From: Clostridiaceae bacterium OM02-2AC
Lineage (GTDB): Bacteria; Bacillota_I; Bacilli_A; Erysipelotrichales; Erysipelotrichaceae
Direction: 5' to 3'
Assembly: GCA_003481775.1 (NCBI GenBank)
Contig: QULU01000006.1
Location: 60,217-124,216, forward strand
Length of the DNA: 64,000 bases
In this document: one piece after another, positions 1 to 8,294 of the stretch
How positions within the stretch are numbered: the stretch's first letter is position 1
Layout: the number at the start of each line of letters is the position of its first letter
Translations under genes and position numbers: made by a program
Notes under the pieces: model-generated
The model's database searches: none
What the model was told of the DNA's origin: nothing
What the model saw: the letters and a program-made list of their open reading frames with translations, nothing else

Positions 1-350
1 ACGCCGATTATTTTGTATCTATTCATATGAACTTTGCGGATACAGCACAGGCCTCGGCAAGAGGTACGGAAATCTGGGTGAGAGAGCGTGATGCGAAAAG
101 CAGAGCGCTGGCAAAGCAGGTAAATCAGCGGCTGGAGAATCTGCAGGGAATCAAAAGCAGAGGGTTAAAGGATGAGGCAGCTGCCCCGCTTTCCCTGATT
201 GAATATACCGATATTCCTACGATCCTTGTGGAAGCCGGCTTTTTATCCAATGACAGTGACCTGTCCTATCTGAAATCAGAGAAGAAGCAGGATGCAATGG
301 CGAAGGCGATTGCGGATGGAATTCTGCAGGCATTTGATAAAGAAACATAA
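1..350 (+). CDS. N-acetylmuramoyl-L-alanine amidase (Amidase_3), 3' part only
   Basis: The gene enters from the left edge in the frame whose codons start at base 3, so only about 115 C-terminal residues are visible. The translation begins ADYFVSIHMN, the SIHxN zinc-site motif of Amidase_3 enzymes, and ends with a VEAGFLSN segment holding the family's catalytic glutamate. These enzymes cut the bond between muramic acid and the stem peptide in peptidoglycan. The family includes CwlD and LytC-type proteins; with the N-terminus missing I cannot say which, or whether a signal peptide exists. Family call is firm; exact role is not. Confidence 0.85.
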   Translation, partial: ADYFVSIHMNFADTAQASARGTEIWVRERDAKSRALAKQVNQRLENLQGIKSRGLKDEAAAPLSLIEYTDIPTILVEAGFLSNDSDLSYLKSEKKQDAMAKAIADGILQAFDKET

Positions 351-364
351 AATCTTGCAAAATC

Positions 365-393
365 TTTCTATTTTACTGTAAAAATGATACAAT
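365..393 (+). promoter_or_regulatory. Extended -10 promoter for the BI-1 gene
   Basis: TACAAT at 388-393 is preceded by TG at 385-386 (extended -10). A weak -35 (TTCTAT, 365-370) lies 17 bases upstream. The promoter follows the amidase stop directly, so the next gene probably has its own start of transcription. Confidence 0.5.
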
Positions 394-426
394 ATGACTT
401 ATACTATAGGAAAAGGAGGAATGTTT

Positions 427-1128
427 ATGTTTGAACGCAACGAAGATTATTTTGAGCCGCAATATGCAGCAACCAGCCTGCAGAAGCATGCTGTACGTAC
501 ATTTGGATGGATGACATTGGGTCTTCTGGTTACTACGGCTACTGCATTTGCTGTATACTCCACAGATTTGATTTACTATATTTATAGAAGCAGCTTTACA
601 CCGCTGATTCTGATCGCCGCACAGTTCGGTGTGGTCATCGCTCTGGGAGCACGTCTGATGAAGATGTCCGCAACGAGTGCCAAGCTTTTATTCCTTGTGT
701 ACTCCATGCTGACCGGCGTTACCTTCTCAACACTCGCTCTTGTGTATCTGCCGGGCACACTGGTTATGGCGTTCCTGATGACAACGGTGTATTTCGGAAG
801 TCTGGCTGTAATCGGGTATACGACAAAAATGAATCTGCTCCGTTTTGGACCGATTCTGTTTGGCAGTCTGCTTGCTTTGATTATCACTGAGGTTATCATG
901 ATGTTCATGGGTGCTGATACAAGCACAATGCTGATCAGTGCGATCGGTCTGTTGATTTTTACCGGATTGACTGCTTATGATGCACAGAAGATGAAGGCAC
1001 TGTATGCAAGCTATGAAGGGGATGAGGAAATGCTGAAAAAGCTTTCCATCTACTCTGCCTTTGAGCTGTATCTGGACTTTATCAATATCTTCCTGTACAT
1101 TCTGCGTTTTGTTGGAAACAGAGATTAG
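427..1128 (+). CDS. Bax inhibitor-1 (BI-1/YccA) family membrane protein
   Basis: A 233-residue protein that is almost entirely hydrophobic, with about seven membrane segments and a charged N-terminal stretch. The pattern, including a TAYDAQK-like segment late in the protein and a C-terminal helix ending in an LRFVGNRD tail, is that of the BI-1/YbhL family, proposed as pH-sensitive calcium-leak channels; the bacterial role is poorly known. I start it at 427 rather than the earlier in-frame ATGs because AAGGAGG at 413-419 is properly spaced only for this ATG. It stands alone between its own promoter and a terminator. Confidence 0.85.
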   Translation: MFERNEDYFEPQYAATSLQKHAVRTFGWMTLGLLVTTATAFAVYSTDLIYYIYRSSFTPLILIAAQFGVVIALGARLMKMSATSAKLLFLVYSMLTGVTFSTLALVYLPGTLVMAFLMTTVYFGSLAVIGYTTKMNLLRFGPILFGSLLALIITEVIMMFMGADTSTMLISAIGLLIFTGLTAYDAQKMKALYASYEGDEEMLKKLSIYSAFELYLDFINIFLYILRFVGNRD

Positions 1129-1154
1129 CTGTTGATATAAAAACTGTACTACAG

Positions 1155-1206
1155 AAAAAGTGCTGCTATGCCGTTGCTTGACGGTCACAGAAGCACTTTT
1201 TTTATT
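1155..1206 (+). terminator. Rho-independent terminator after the BI-1 gene
   Basis: AAAAGTGCT pairs with AGCACTTTT around a roughly 25-base loop and is followed by a run of seven T. Confidence 0.75.
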
Positions 1207-1368
1207 TGCATTGTGTTACTAGCATACAGCCGCTTTGCTGAGGGCAGGGATTTCAAGCAGACTGAACAAAGACAGCACTGCTTTTTTAGGCTAAGCCCTA
1301 CGCCTAGAAATACCATACAGCTGTTCTGCTTCATAAACCGATTCCTTATAAACAAGCGCGACTGTATA

Positions 1369-1412
1369 AAACCAGCTGCCATGCACGAGCTCGGGATGGC
1401 AGCTGGTTTCTG
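1369..1412 (-). terminator. Terminator of the DUF4438 gene
   Basis: A 13-bp stem (AACCAGCTGCCAT / ATGGCAGCTGGTT) just past the stop of the minus-strand gene, followed on that strand by TTTTAT. The preceding 1207-1368 holds no gene I can support. Confidence 0.75.
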
Positions 1413-2273
1413 TTATTTTATATGCAGATAGTTTGCGATATTTGCTTCAGAGTCCAGAATCGGCTCTATGCTTCCGCATCGGCTGCTCATGATGACAGCC
1501 AGTCCGGGACCGTGTCCGCTTGTATAGGAATCGGCATGTACGACGATTCCCACAGACACCGCTCCCTTGCGATAGTGTGGTCCATTGTGATTGTCATGAT
1601 CCTGAATCAGGACCAGATCACCAAAGCGCAGCTTGTTGATACCGAATTCCTCATTCGCTTGCGCATCCTGCGTCATAATGTCATAATCTCCCAGCATGGT
1701 GGTCGCACTTCCCAAACCGCTTCCCATGAGGTAGGCCGGAACACAGGTCACGACCGGTATCCGGATTCTTTGCTCCTCTTCCTCGATGCCCAGCTTCTCA
1801 AGCAGTGCAGGATCGATGTTCATCAGCTGTATTTCTTCATGGTCCATCAGTTTAAGACCCTGTCCGCAGGCTTTGATCAGTACCTTATCCTCTGTAGTCA
1901 TCAGCTCCAGCGTCTCTTCATCGAAATACACCATGACATGATCGATACCGCCATGCTTTCCAGTCACATAGCCCTCTCTCCCTTTTGCATCACCGCTGAT
2001 GATTTTCGCCTTGTTTCCTATACAGGCAAAGGCCTGCAGGGCATTATTTTCCTTTTCCACAGGATTCTTCAGGCTTACACCCGGCTCGATGTGATCTCCG
2101 GCAATCCCCATACAGGAATCTCCAATTTTATAGTTGTAAATAATACCGCCTGTTGCCATTGGAATTCTCCCATAGCCATCATAGCCCACGCGATATCCGT
2201 TTCCGCTCATAACAGGATGATCCACCTTTCCCTGCACACTCATCACAGGTAATAAAGCTTTATTTGTCTGCAT
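1413..2273 (-). CDS. DUF4438 domain protein
   Basis: A 286-residue soluble protein that resembles the DUF4438 family along its length (openings such as NGYRVGYDGYGRIP and the GSGLGSATTMLGDYDI stretch). The biochemical role of this family is unknown to me. The C-terminal half has conserved-looking polar motifs (QDHDNHNGPHYRKGA, SGHGPGLA) with several His and Asp residues, consistent with metal or ligand binding, but that is inference. Start chosen at ATG 2273, eight bases after AAGGAG, rather than the GTG at 2282. Monocistronic. Confidence 0.75.
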   Translation of the reverse strand: MQTNKALLPVMSVQGKVDHPVMSGNGYRVGYDGYGRIPMATGGIIYNYKIGDSCMGIAGDHIEPGVSLKNPVEKENNALQAFACIGNKAKIISGDAKGREGYVTGKHGGIDHVMVYFDEETLELMTTEDKVLIKACGQGLKLMDHEEIQLMNIDPALLEKLGIEEEEQRIRIPVVTCVPAYLMGSGLGSATTMLGDYDIMTQDAQANEEFGINKLRFGDLVLIQDHDNHNGPHYRKGAVSVGIVVHADSYTSGHGPGLAVIMSSRCGSIEPILDSEANIANYLHIK

Positions 2274-2565
2274 ATCAACCACTCCTTTTCCTTGTTTTCA
2301 CATGCTTCCATTTTACTATACAAGGGAATACTCTTCAACCTGAAAACATCTATCGACAGCGTTTCTTAAAAAAACTGACGGAAATTTCATAAAGGTGGTG
2401 CATTATTGAAGCTGTGTAGGAGAAGCGATGCACTTACGAAGATAAATGCTGACACTGTATAGCGGAAAAGCTTTAGAAAAAAATAAAAATCCATAGCATA
2501 AGGAAAGTAACCCATATTCATCACATATGCTTATGATATAATCGAACAGAAAAAGGGGTGATGGC

Positions 2566-3531
2566 ATGCACAGCTGTAAGGTACAAAGTCATACTGCTGT
2601 AAGCGTGGAGAAGGCAGCGTACGAGGAACAAAGGAAAAAGGTATCTCTCGGTCTGTTTCCGAATGCATTATCAAAAGCACAGGAGCAGGTGATGGGCAAG
2701 GCGCATGCATGGGACATGCGATATTATCAGCGTGAATTTTCCATTCCGCTTTCCCGCAATATCTTCGGACTGTTTACAATTCCGGTGTATATCAACCATG
2801 TAAAAGCGGTGTTTGTGGTCGATACGGGAGCACAGATCAGTGGTGTCAAAAGCGATAAAATCGCACAGCTGAAGCTGAAAAAAACAGGGGGTTCTCTGCA
2901 GATTGGCAGTATCGGCGGAACACAGCGCGATATGCAGGGACTGGTGGCAGACTCTATGCAGCTGGGTGGTCTGGAGGTTTTAAACATGGCGATGATTGCA
3001 CTGGATTCCTCAGACTTCTCCCTGCGCTTTGGAAATATTGATGTGTTTGGCTTTGATGGGATTCTGGGCTGGGATATCCTGCATCAGCTTGATTTTGAGC
3101 TGGATGATATCGCGAAGCAGTTTATCGTTTTAAAAAACAGATTTCGGATACCATACCCCAATATGCTGCAGGGCAGCTTCCCCTGCTTTCTGGTGAAGCG
3201 CCTGGATCAGAAGATTTCACTGTTTGGCTTTGACAGTGGCTCCCGTGTCAGCTGGATTGGAGAACATGCGATTCAAAAGCATGCTCTTACAGTTGTACAT
3301 GAGGGGAGTGCTATGGGCTTTGGTGTACATGGCTTGGAACGGATGGATTTGAAAATTATCAGGGAGTGGACGCTCTTTCTGGATAAGGCGGAGATAACTT
3401 TGAAGGATACGATGACAGGTAGGGTCAGGCTGTTTGATGATTTTGTATTTGACGGTGTATTTGGAAACGAAATTTTCAGGAAGCGCAGAATACGCATGAT
3501 CAACAGTGCCCAAATGGTACTGCTGGCCTAG
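2566..3531 (+). CDS. Retropepsin-like aspartyl protease family protein with two lobes
   Basis: A 321-residue protein carrying two copies of an aspartic-protease half-site. The first is VVDTGAQ (Asp86) followed by GILGWDIL near 166-172; the second is GFDSGSR (Asp223) followed by DGVFGNEIF near the C-terminus. Each pair matches the D[T/S]G catalytic loop and the later G-(I/V)-(L/F)-G strand of retropepsin-like domains (Asp_protease_2 type). A single chain with both halves could form its own active site, like pepsin. No signal peptide or membrane helix is evident, so it is probably cytoplasmic. Substrate unknown. Start follows an AAAGGGGTGAT ribosome site. Confidence 0.75.
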   Translation: MHSCKVQSHTAVSVEKAAYEEQRKKVSLGLFPNALSKAQEQVMGKAHAWDMRYYQREFSIPLSRNIFGLFTIPVYINHVKAVFVVDTGAQISGVKSDKIAQLKLKKTGGSLQIGSIGGTQRDMQGLVADSMQLGGLEVLNMAMIALDSSDFSLRFGNIDVFGFDGILGWDILHQLDFELDDIAKQFIVLKNRFRIPYPNMLQGSFPCFLVKRLDQKISLFGFDSGSRVSWIGEHAIQKHALTVVHEGSAMGFGVHGLERMDLKIIREWTLFLDKAEITLKDTMTGRVRLFDDFVFDGVFGNEIFRKRRIRMINSAQMVLLA

Positions 3532-3574
3532 CCTGCTTATTCTTCTGTATTGCGGCAGGCGGGTTTTCTTTTTG
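3532..3574 (+). terminator. Terminator after the aspartyl protease gene
   Basis: GCCTGC...GCAGGC stem right at the stop codon, followed by GGGTTTTCTTTTT. Confidence 0.65.
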
Positions 3575-3625
3575 ATGGGGATGTGCAGGTGCTAAGAGCA
3601 CATTCCCTCATGCAAACCATCGCCG

Positions 3626-3654
3626 CCAGCTTTACTGGCGGTTGTTTTTTTTGT
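3626..3654 (+). terminator. Second terminator hairpin upstream of the cyclophilin gene
   Basis: CCGCCAG-CTTTA-CTGGCGG stem with a TTGTTTTTTTT tail; insulates the cyclophilin operon from upstream reading. Confidence 0.7.
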
Positions 3655-3696
3655 CGGATTATAGTATATTTATAGAATGAAATAGGAGGAATGAAC

Positions 3697-4134
3697 ATGA
3701 TATACCATGGAACAATAACAATGGAAAACGGGGCTGAGCTCCCCTTTGAGCTGTATCCGGATGATGCTCCGGTAACGGTTGAGAATTTCGTCAAGCTGGT
3801 GAAGGAGGGCTATTACGATGGCAAAACCTTTCATCGTGTAATCAAAAACTTTGTATCTCAGGGTGGCTGTCCATATGGAACCGGTGCCGGAGATCTGGGC
3901 TATACGATTCCCTGCGAAACGGCAAACAATCCGCATAAGCATGAGGATGGAAGCCTGTCTATGGCGCATCGCGGCAAGGATACCGGCTGCTGTCAGTTCT
4001 TTATCTGCCACTGTCCGCAGCCGCATCTGGATGGCGTTCATACCGTATTCGGCAAGGTGACAGACAATCTGGGTGCTGTACGCAATATGCGCAACGGCGA
4101 TGTTATGAAAAAAGTGGTCATCGAGGAAGAATAG
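3697..4134 (+). CDS. ppiB: Peptidyl-prolyl cis-trans isomerase, cyclophilin type
   Basis: A 145-residue, single-domain cyclophilin. The core signatures are present: [13 protein letters not shown] (catalytic Arg and the FxxQGG strand), SMAHRG, QFFI and [11 protein letters not shown]. It catalyses proline isomerisation in folding proteins; with no signal peptide it should act in the cytoplasm. The Ala-Met-Ala-type loop of textbook cyclophilins is here [16 protein letters not shown], with two adjacent cysteines. Start at 3697, seven bases after AGGAGG; the in-frame ATG at 3691 is too close. The next gene starts one base after this stop, so the two are cotranscribed. Confidence 0.92.
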   Translation: MIYHGTITMENGAELPFELYPDDAPVTVENFVKLVKEGYYDGKTFHRVIKNFVSQGGCPYGTGAGDLGYTIPCETANNPHKHEDGSLSMAHRGKDTGCCQFFICHCPQPHLDGVHTVFGKVTDNLGAVRNMRNGDVMKKVVIEEE

Positions 4135-4135
4135 C

Positions 4136-4480
4136 ATGGATGATGTCAAACGACTGGGAACACCGCTGCTGATCATCGTACTTTCGGCATTTCTTACCAA
4201 GCTGGTGGAAACATGGCTGAAGGGCGGCTTTGTACATACGCTGCTGATCATCATCATGGTTGCTTCTCTGTTTATGTTCGGTGTTTCACTGAATCGTAAA
4301 AAGCGAAGCAATGCTGTATTTCGCAAGGTTGTCGCAATCGTTATCGTTTTACTGCTGCTCTTTATGCAGCTGGGCTATCTGGATCTGGCTATTGTGAATC
4401 GCTGGTTCGCATATCTTGGCATGGGATCCTTTTACATCAATATGCTATATATATTCTGCGGCTATCTGTTCGTGGATTAG
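4136..4480 (+). CDS. Small membrane protein, unknown function
   Basis: I do not recognise this 114-residue protein. It has three to four hydrophobic segments (about residues 6-26, 30-50, 60-85 and a last one reaching the C-terminus YIFCGYLFVD) and a basic loop (NRKKRS) between the second and third. It starts immediately after the cyclophilin stop and is followed nine bases later by the rhodanese gene, so it sits in the middle of a tight four-gene operon. No domain supports a function. Confidence 0.7.
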   Translation: MDDVKRLGTPLLIIVLSAFLTKLVETWLKGGFVHTLLIIIMVASLFMFGVSLNRKKRSNAVFRKVVAIVIVLLLLFMQLGYLDLAIVNRWFAYLGMGSFYINMLYIFCGYLFVD

Positions 4481-4489
4481 GAGGCAGCT

Positions 4490-4816
4490 ATGTTTGGATT
4501 TTCTTTTGATAAAACGATGGAGGAAGTAAAGCAGGAGCTGGATGCAGGAAAAGACATTCAGCTAATCGATGTGCGGGAGTTGGATGAGTATCAAGAGGGG
4601 CATATCCCCGGAGCGGATCATCTGGCACTGAGTGAGCTGGAAGAGAAGGCGGCAGCTGTAGTAGCGGCAGGAAAACCGCATTACCTGTATTGCCGCAGCG
4701 GACAGCGTTCAAGAACGGCATTGAAGCGTCTGAAGGCTCTGGGCTACAGCGAGCTGTATAACATCGGTGGTATCCTGCACTGGCCCTATGCACAGAAAGC
4801 GGGGAATCAGAAATGA
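4490..4816 (+). CDS. Single-domain rhodanese-like protein
   Basis: A 108-residue rhodanese fold: LIDVRELDEYQEGHIPGA in the N-terminal half and the active-site loop YCRSGQRS holding the persulfide-forming cysteine, then a GGILHW segment near the end. Such proteins carry sulfane sulfur on the cysteine and pass it to acceptors, or act as sensors. It overlaps the following phosphatase gene by four bases (ATGA), so the two are translationally coupled. The N-terminal stretch (MFGFSFDKTMEEV) is cytoplasmic; no signal peptide. Confidence 0.88.
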   Translation: MFGFSFDKTMEEVKQELDAGKDIQLIDVRELDEYQEGHIPGADHLALSELEEKAAAVVAAGKPHYLYCRSGQRSRTALKRLKALGYSELYNIGGILHWPYAQKAGNQK

Positions 4817-5553
4817 GAAAGACCCGTCGTCTGCAACTGCAGGGAGCCAGTAATGTTCGAGACCTTGGCGGCTATCCGTGCGGGGAAACGATAACGGCAT
4901 GGCACTGCTGCTATCGCAGTGATATGTTGAACAAGCTTACACAGGAGGACTGGAAAAAGCTGCAGGAAGCCGATATCCAGCTGATTCTGGATCTTCGCAG
5001 TAAAACAGAACAAACGCAGGCTCCCTATGACTGTGCACCATATGGAATCACGCGGGTATCGCTCCCCTTTATGAAGGAGGAGGTGTCGCTTGCGGATTCA
5101 CAGGATGTGCAGGCGCAAAAGCAGTTTCTTGACAGTATGAAGCTGGATTATGTGGATATGATGACATCGGTACCGGAGGCGGTATGTGCGGCGCTTCGTC
5201 ATATCAAAGCCACACGGCAGACAGGACATGCAGTCTTATTTCACTGTACGGCCGGCAAGGATCGTACCGGCATACTGGCAGCGCTCCTGCTGAAGCTATG
5301 TGGCGTATGCAACGAGGATATTCTTGCGGATTATCAGATTTCCGCAACCTATAATGCTGCGGGGGTGAATCGGATGCTGCCGGCGGATGTAATGGCGATT
5401 CCGGCAGTGCGTGCATTGTTTGAAAGTACACCGGACATGCTGCAGCCGCTGCTTTCATTGCTCGATCAGACAGGCTGCTTTTCCTATCTGAAATCCATCG
5501 GTATGCAACAGGCTGAGCTGGAAGAGCTCGCAGCGCTGCTGCAGGAACCGTAA
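4813..5553 (+). CDS. Protein-tyrosine/serine phosphatase (Y_phosphatase3 family)
   Basis: A 246-residue phosphatase with the family opening NVRDLGGYP and the P-loop HCTAGKDRTG, which supplies the nucleophilic cysteine and arginine. Relatives act on phosphotyrosine, phosphoserine or phosphoinositides; the substrate here is unknown. No secretion signal is seen, so it is likely intracellular, though secreted relatives exist in other Firmicutes. Its start overlaps the rhodanese stop, closing the operon ppiB - membrane protein - rhodanese - phosphatase. Rhodanese and this phosphatase share a cysteine P-loop architecture, but the reason for their pairing is unclear. Confidence 0.88.
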   Translation: MRKTRRLQLQGASNVRDLGGYPCGETITAWHCCYRSDMLNKLTQEDWKKLQEADIQLILDLRSKTEQTQAPYDCAPYGITRVSLPFMKEEVSLADSQDVQAQKQFLDSMKLDYVDMMTSVPEAVCAALRHIKATRQTGHAVLFHCTAGKDRTGILAALLLKLCGVCNEDILADYQISATYNAAGVNRMLPADVMAIPAVRALFESTPDMLQPLLSLLDQTGCFSYLKSIGMQQAELEELAALLQEP

Positions 5554-5603
5554 CGAGCCAGTGCGTACACGACGATGAGGCTTTCGTCTCTATATGAAGA
5601 TGA

Positions 5604-5661
5604 CTGCATATGCAGGATTGGGATGTCATTGTGATATTTCCCTGCACATGCAGTTTTTTTG
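5604..5661 (+). terminator. Terminator of the ppiB-phosphatase operon
   Basis: CTGCATATGCAGG pairs with CCTGCACATGCAG (one wobble) around a 20-odd base loop, followed by TTTTTTTG. Confidence 0.7.
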
Positions 5662-5670
5662 TGTCAACTT

Positions 5671-5710
5671 CTGAAAAAGAAAAACCATACAGCAATGCGC
5701 TGTATGGCAT
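5671..5710 (-). terminator. Terminator of the TrmH-family methylase gene
   Basis: On the minus strand CCATACAGC-GCATT-GCTGTATGG is followed by TTTTTCTTTTT. Confidence 0.8.
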
Positions 5711-5721
5711 GAGAGAGCTGG

Positions 5722-6453
5722 TTATTTTGCTGTTTTCTGACGAACAAGCTCAAAGGCGAATATGGCTGTAGAGGCTGCAGCTGTCATTGCATTGCGGAAA
5801 TCCTGCCGATAGGGAATGAACAGGTTCTGATCACTGTGACTTTGCACATGCTTACTCAACCCGCGCATTTCACCGCCAATCGCCAGACACAGCTTCTGTG
5901 GAAAGGCATAGTCATACAAAGAGATTGCATCCTTGCGCTGTGCGCATATAAGCTGTATGTCTGCCTGCTTCATTTCCTGAAGCAAAGCCTCCATATCCGT
6001 TGCGACAATCAGATTCAGATATTCACTGGCACCTGCACTGGCTTTGGTGACGACTCCGGCTGCACTCGTCCAGTTTCGCGGAGGTATGATGACACCGTCA
6101 CAGCCGGCTGCATACAGCGTACGCAATATATAACCGAAATTAAAGGGATCCTCTACACCCTCGATGAGTGCCAGAAAAACCGGTTCCCCTGAAACGACCT
6201 GCTTAAGTGTCTGGAAGCTTCGCTCCTTGCACAATGCCAGCAGCCCGCCATGCGTTTTTCCCTGTGCAAGCTCATCGATGGCTTCCCTGCTGCTGCGCTC
6301 CATCGGGATATTGCGCTTTGCTGCTTCACGGAGGATAAATGCAGTATCGCGATCCTTCTTCTTTTCATCAACAATAAGTTTTATGATTTCCCGCTTCTGT
6401 GCGAGTAAAACGGCTTTTACAGAGATATTCCCCTCTACGATATATTGTTCCAT
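5722..6453 (-). CDS. TrmH/SpoU-family RNA 2'-O-methyltransferase
   Basis: A 243-residue SPOUT methylase. Motif 1 reads ALIEGVEDPFNFGYILRT (usual form DPxNxGxIxRT), motif 2 LAIGGEMRGLS and motif 3 IPYRQDFRNAMTAAAS, where the usual SLNVS becomes FRNAM with the asparagine kept. The first 100 residues form the small substrate-binding domain. Members methylate ribose in rRNA (RlmB, G2251 of 23S) or tRNA; the altered motif 3 makes the exact target uncertain. It stands alone between its terminator and a divergent promoter region shared with the NAD synthetase gene. Confidence 0.82.
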   Translation of the reverse strand: MEQYIVEGNISVKAVLLAQKREIIKLIVDEKKKDRDTAFILREAAKRNIPMERSSREAIDELAQGKTHGGLLALCKERSFQTLKQVVSGEPVFLALIEGVEDPFNFGYILRTLYAAGCDGVIIPPRNWTSAAGVVTKASAGASEYLNLIVATDMEALLQEMKQADIQLICAQRKDAISLYDYAFPQKLCLAIGGEMRGLSKHVQSHSDQNLFIPYRQDFRNAMTAAASTAIFAFELVRQKTAK

Positions 6454-6575
6454 ACAAATTCCTCACTTTTCCTGTTTCTATATTATATAGGAGATGTGTC
6501 AACTTTAAAAGGGAATTCTTCAATTCTCGCACGATTCATGATATGATACTCATGTTGAAGATGAGGAGGGATATC

Positions 6576-8225
6576 ATGAAGGTTGCCGTTGTGACCATGC
6601 ATGTCAAACAAGGGAAATGTGAGGAAAACGTTTCCTATATGAAACAGATGATTCAGAAAGCCAGAGAAAAACAGGCGGATATGATTGTATTTCCACAGAA
6701 TGCAGTAAGTGGATATCTGCTGGGTGATCAGTGGCTGGATGATGACTGGTGCCGCTATGTGGACAGCTTCAATGAAGTACTGGTTGCAGAAAGTGAGGAT
6801 ATTGCCATCGTATGGGGAAATATCCGCTATCGCAATCGCAGGAGATTCAATGCGGCCTTTTTTGCGTATCGCAAACAGACGCATATGCGCGTAAAGCGAA
6901 ATACGCCCTATACGGATGATGCACGCTATTTTGAGGAAAATCCGATCAACAGTGCCATTGAATTTAAGGAGCATGTCTTTGCTTTGAATTTTGGACGTGA
7001 AGTGCAGCTAACCGATATCAATATCAATCTGGATGCGGCAATGTATGAGCTGAATCAGGAATGCAGCTTGAAGGGCAATGTTATTTATGCCAATGCCCTC
7101 GGTATGCAGAACAGTGGCAAGGATGTTGTGGTCATGGCTGGAGGTAGCGGTGTCCGTATGCAGAAGAAAACCATCTATCAGGCAGCGTGGTTTCATGAGG
7201 AAATGCAGCTTGTGGATCTTGCGGAAACAAGGGAAGCGGAAGTCACACAGCCGCAGCTGCTGGATGCGCTGCTGCTGGGGATTCGGGATTTCGACGCACA
7301 GATATTCAATCGTGCAATTCCCTGGATCGTCGGTATGAGCGGCGGGCTGGACAGCAGTGTGACAGCCGCGCTGCTGGTTGCCGCCCTGGGACCAGAGCGT
7401 GTATATGGCTATAACATAGCGACCCGCCACAACAGTACGACCACCATTTCCAATGCAGCTGCGGAAGCGAAGGCTCTGGGCATTGCATATCAGGAAGGAA
7501 ATATGGAATCACTCGTGCAGGCAAGCGTCGAGCTGTTTCATAAGGAATACGGCTATGCGGTAGAAACAATGCCGACACTGGTAATGGAAAATTTACAGGC
7601 GCGCTCCCGCGGATATCTGTTAAGCGGTTTTGCAGGTATTCTTGGCGGTGTTGTTGTGAATAATGGGAATAAGGTGGAAACCGCTCTGGGCTATTGTACC
7701 CTGTACGGTGACAGCATCGGAGCATTATCACTCATTGGGGATTTGACCAAGGTACAGCTGTTTGATTTGTCAAAAGCGCTGAATGCGCACTTTGGCAAAG
7801 AGGTGGTGCCACTGAATCTGCTGCCATGTGTGCATGAGCACGGGGTGGATTGGACAATGCCGCCGAGTGCAGAATTGAAGGATGCACAGTTTGATCCGAT
7901 GAAATGGTTCTATCATGATTATCTCATTGAGCATCTGGGAACAGACCTCAGCCTTCGCACCTTTATGGAAAGCTATGCAGATGGCAGTATCTGGAAGCAG
8001 GACATTGCCCGCTGGATGAAATATTATCATCTTGACGATGCGAACACCTTTTTACAGGATTTGGATTGGCTGCTTTCCACCATGGCGAAAAACAGCTTCA
8101 AGCGTCTTCAGCTGCCGCCGCTGTTAAGCGTGCATAAACGAACATTGGCCAACACGAGGGAAGCACAGATGCGAGAGGATCGATACGTGTTTGAAGAGCT
8201 GAAGCAGAAGATTCTGAACGGCTAA
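6576..8225 (+). CDS. nadE: NAD+ synthetase with decayed nitrilase/glutaminase domain
   Basis: A 549-residue protein. Residues 250-549 form a canonical NAD synthetase: P-loop SGGLDSS (255-261), NLQARSRG, and NGNKVETALGYCTLYGDS. It adenylates nicotinate adenine dinucleotide and amidates it. Residues 1-240 have the nitrilase-fold layout of glutamine-dependent enzymes, but the catalytic Glu position is Gln (FPQ at 39-41) and no cysteine occupies the ICEDxW position near residue 140 (LNFGREVQL instead); the lysine region KRNTPY is retained. The glutaminase half is therefore probably inactive and the enzyme likely uses ammonia directly. The start at 6576 follows GAGGAGGG. A second, intact NadE is encoded at 58392-60323. 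Confidence 0.88.
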   Translation: MKVAVVTMHVKQGKCEENVSYMKQMIQKAREKQADMIVFPQNAVSGYLLGDQWLDDDWCRYVDSFNEVLVAESEDIAIVWGNIRYRNRRRFNAAFFAYRKQTHMRVKRNTPYTDDARYFEENPINSAIEFKEHVFALNFGREVQLTDININLDAAMYELNQECSLKGNVIYANALGMQNSGKDVVVMAGGSGVRMQKKTIYQAAWFHEEMQLVDLAETREAEVTQPQLLDALLLGIRDFDAQIFNRAIPWIVGMSGGLDSSVTAALLVAALGPERVYGYNIATRHNSTTTISNAAAEAKALGIAYQEGNMESLVQASVELFHKEYGYAVETMPTLVMENLQARSRGYLLSGFAGILGGVVVNNGNKVETALGYCTLYGDSIGALSLIGDLTKVQLFDLSKALNAHFGKEVVPLNLLPCVHEHGVDWTMPPSAELKDAQFDPMKWFYHDYLIEHLGTDLSLRTFMESYADGSIWKQDIARWMKYYHLDDANTFLQDLDWLLSTMAKNSFKRLQLPPLLSVHKRTLANTREAQMREDRYVFEELKQKILNG

Positions 8226-8294
8226 TACTTTCGAATTTGTAAGAAAAGAAACAGAATTTTCATGATAGAATAGATAGGGATGGAGGCGATTTAT

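Noticed and set aside
1422..2252. A 276-codon plus-strand frame opposite the DUF4438 gene
   Set aside because: It is antisense to a recognised family, has no ribosome site and encodes no domain.
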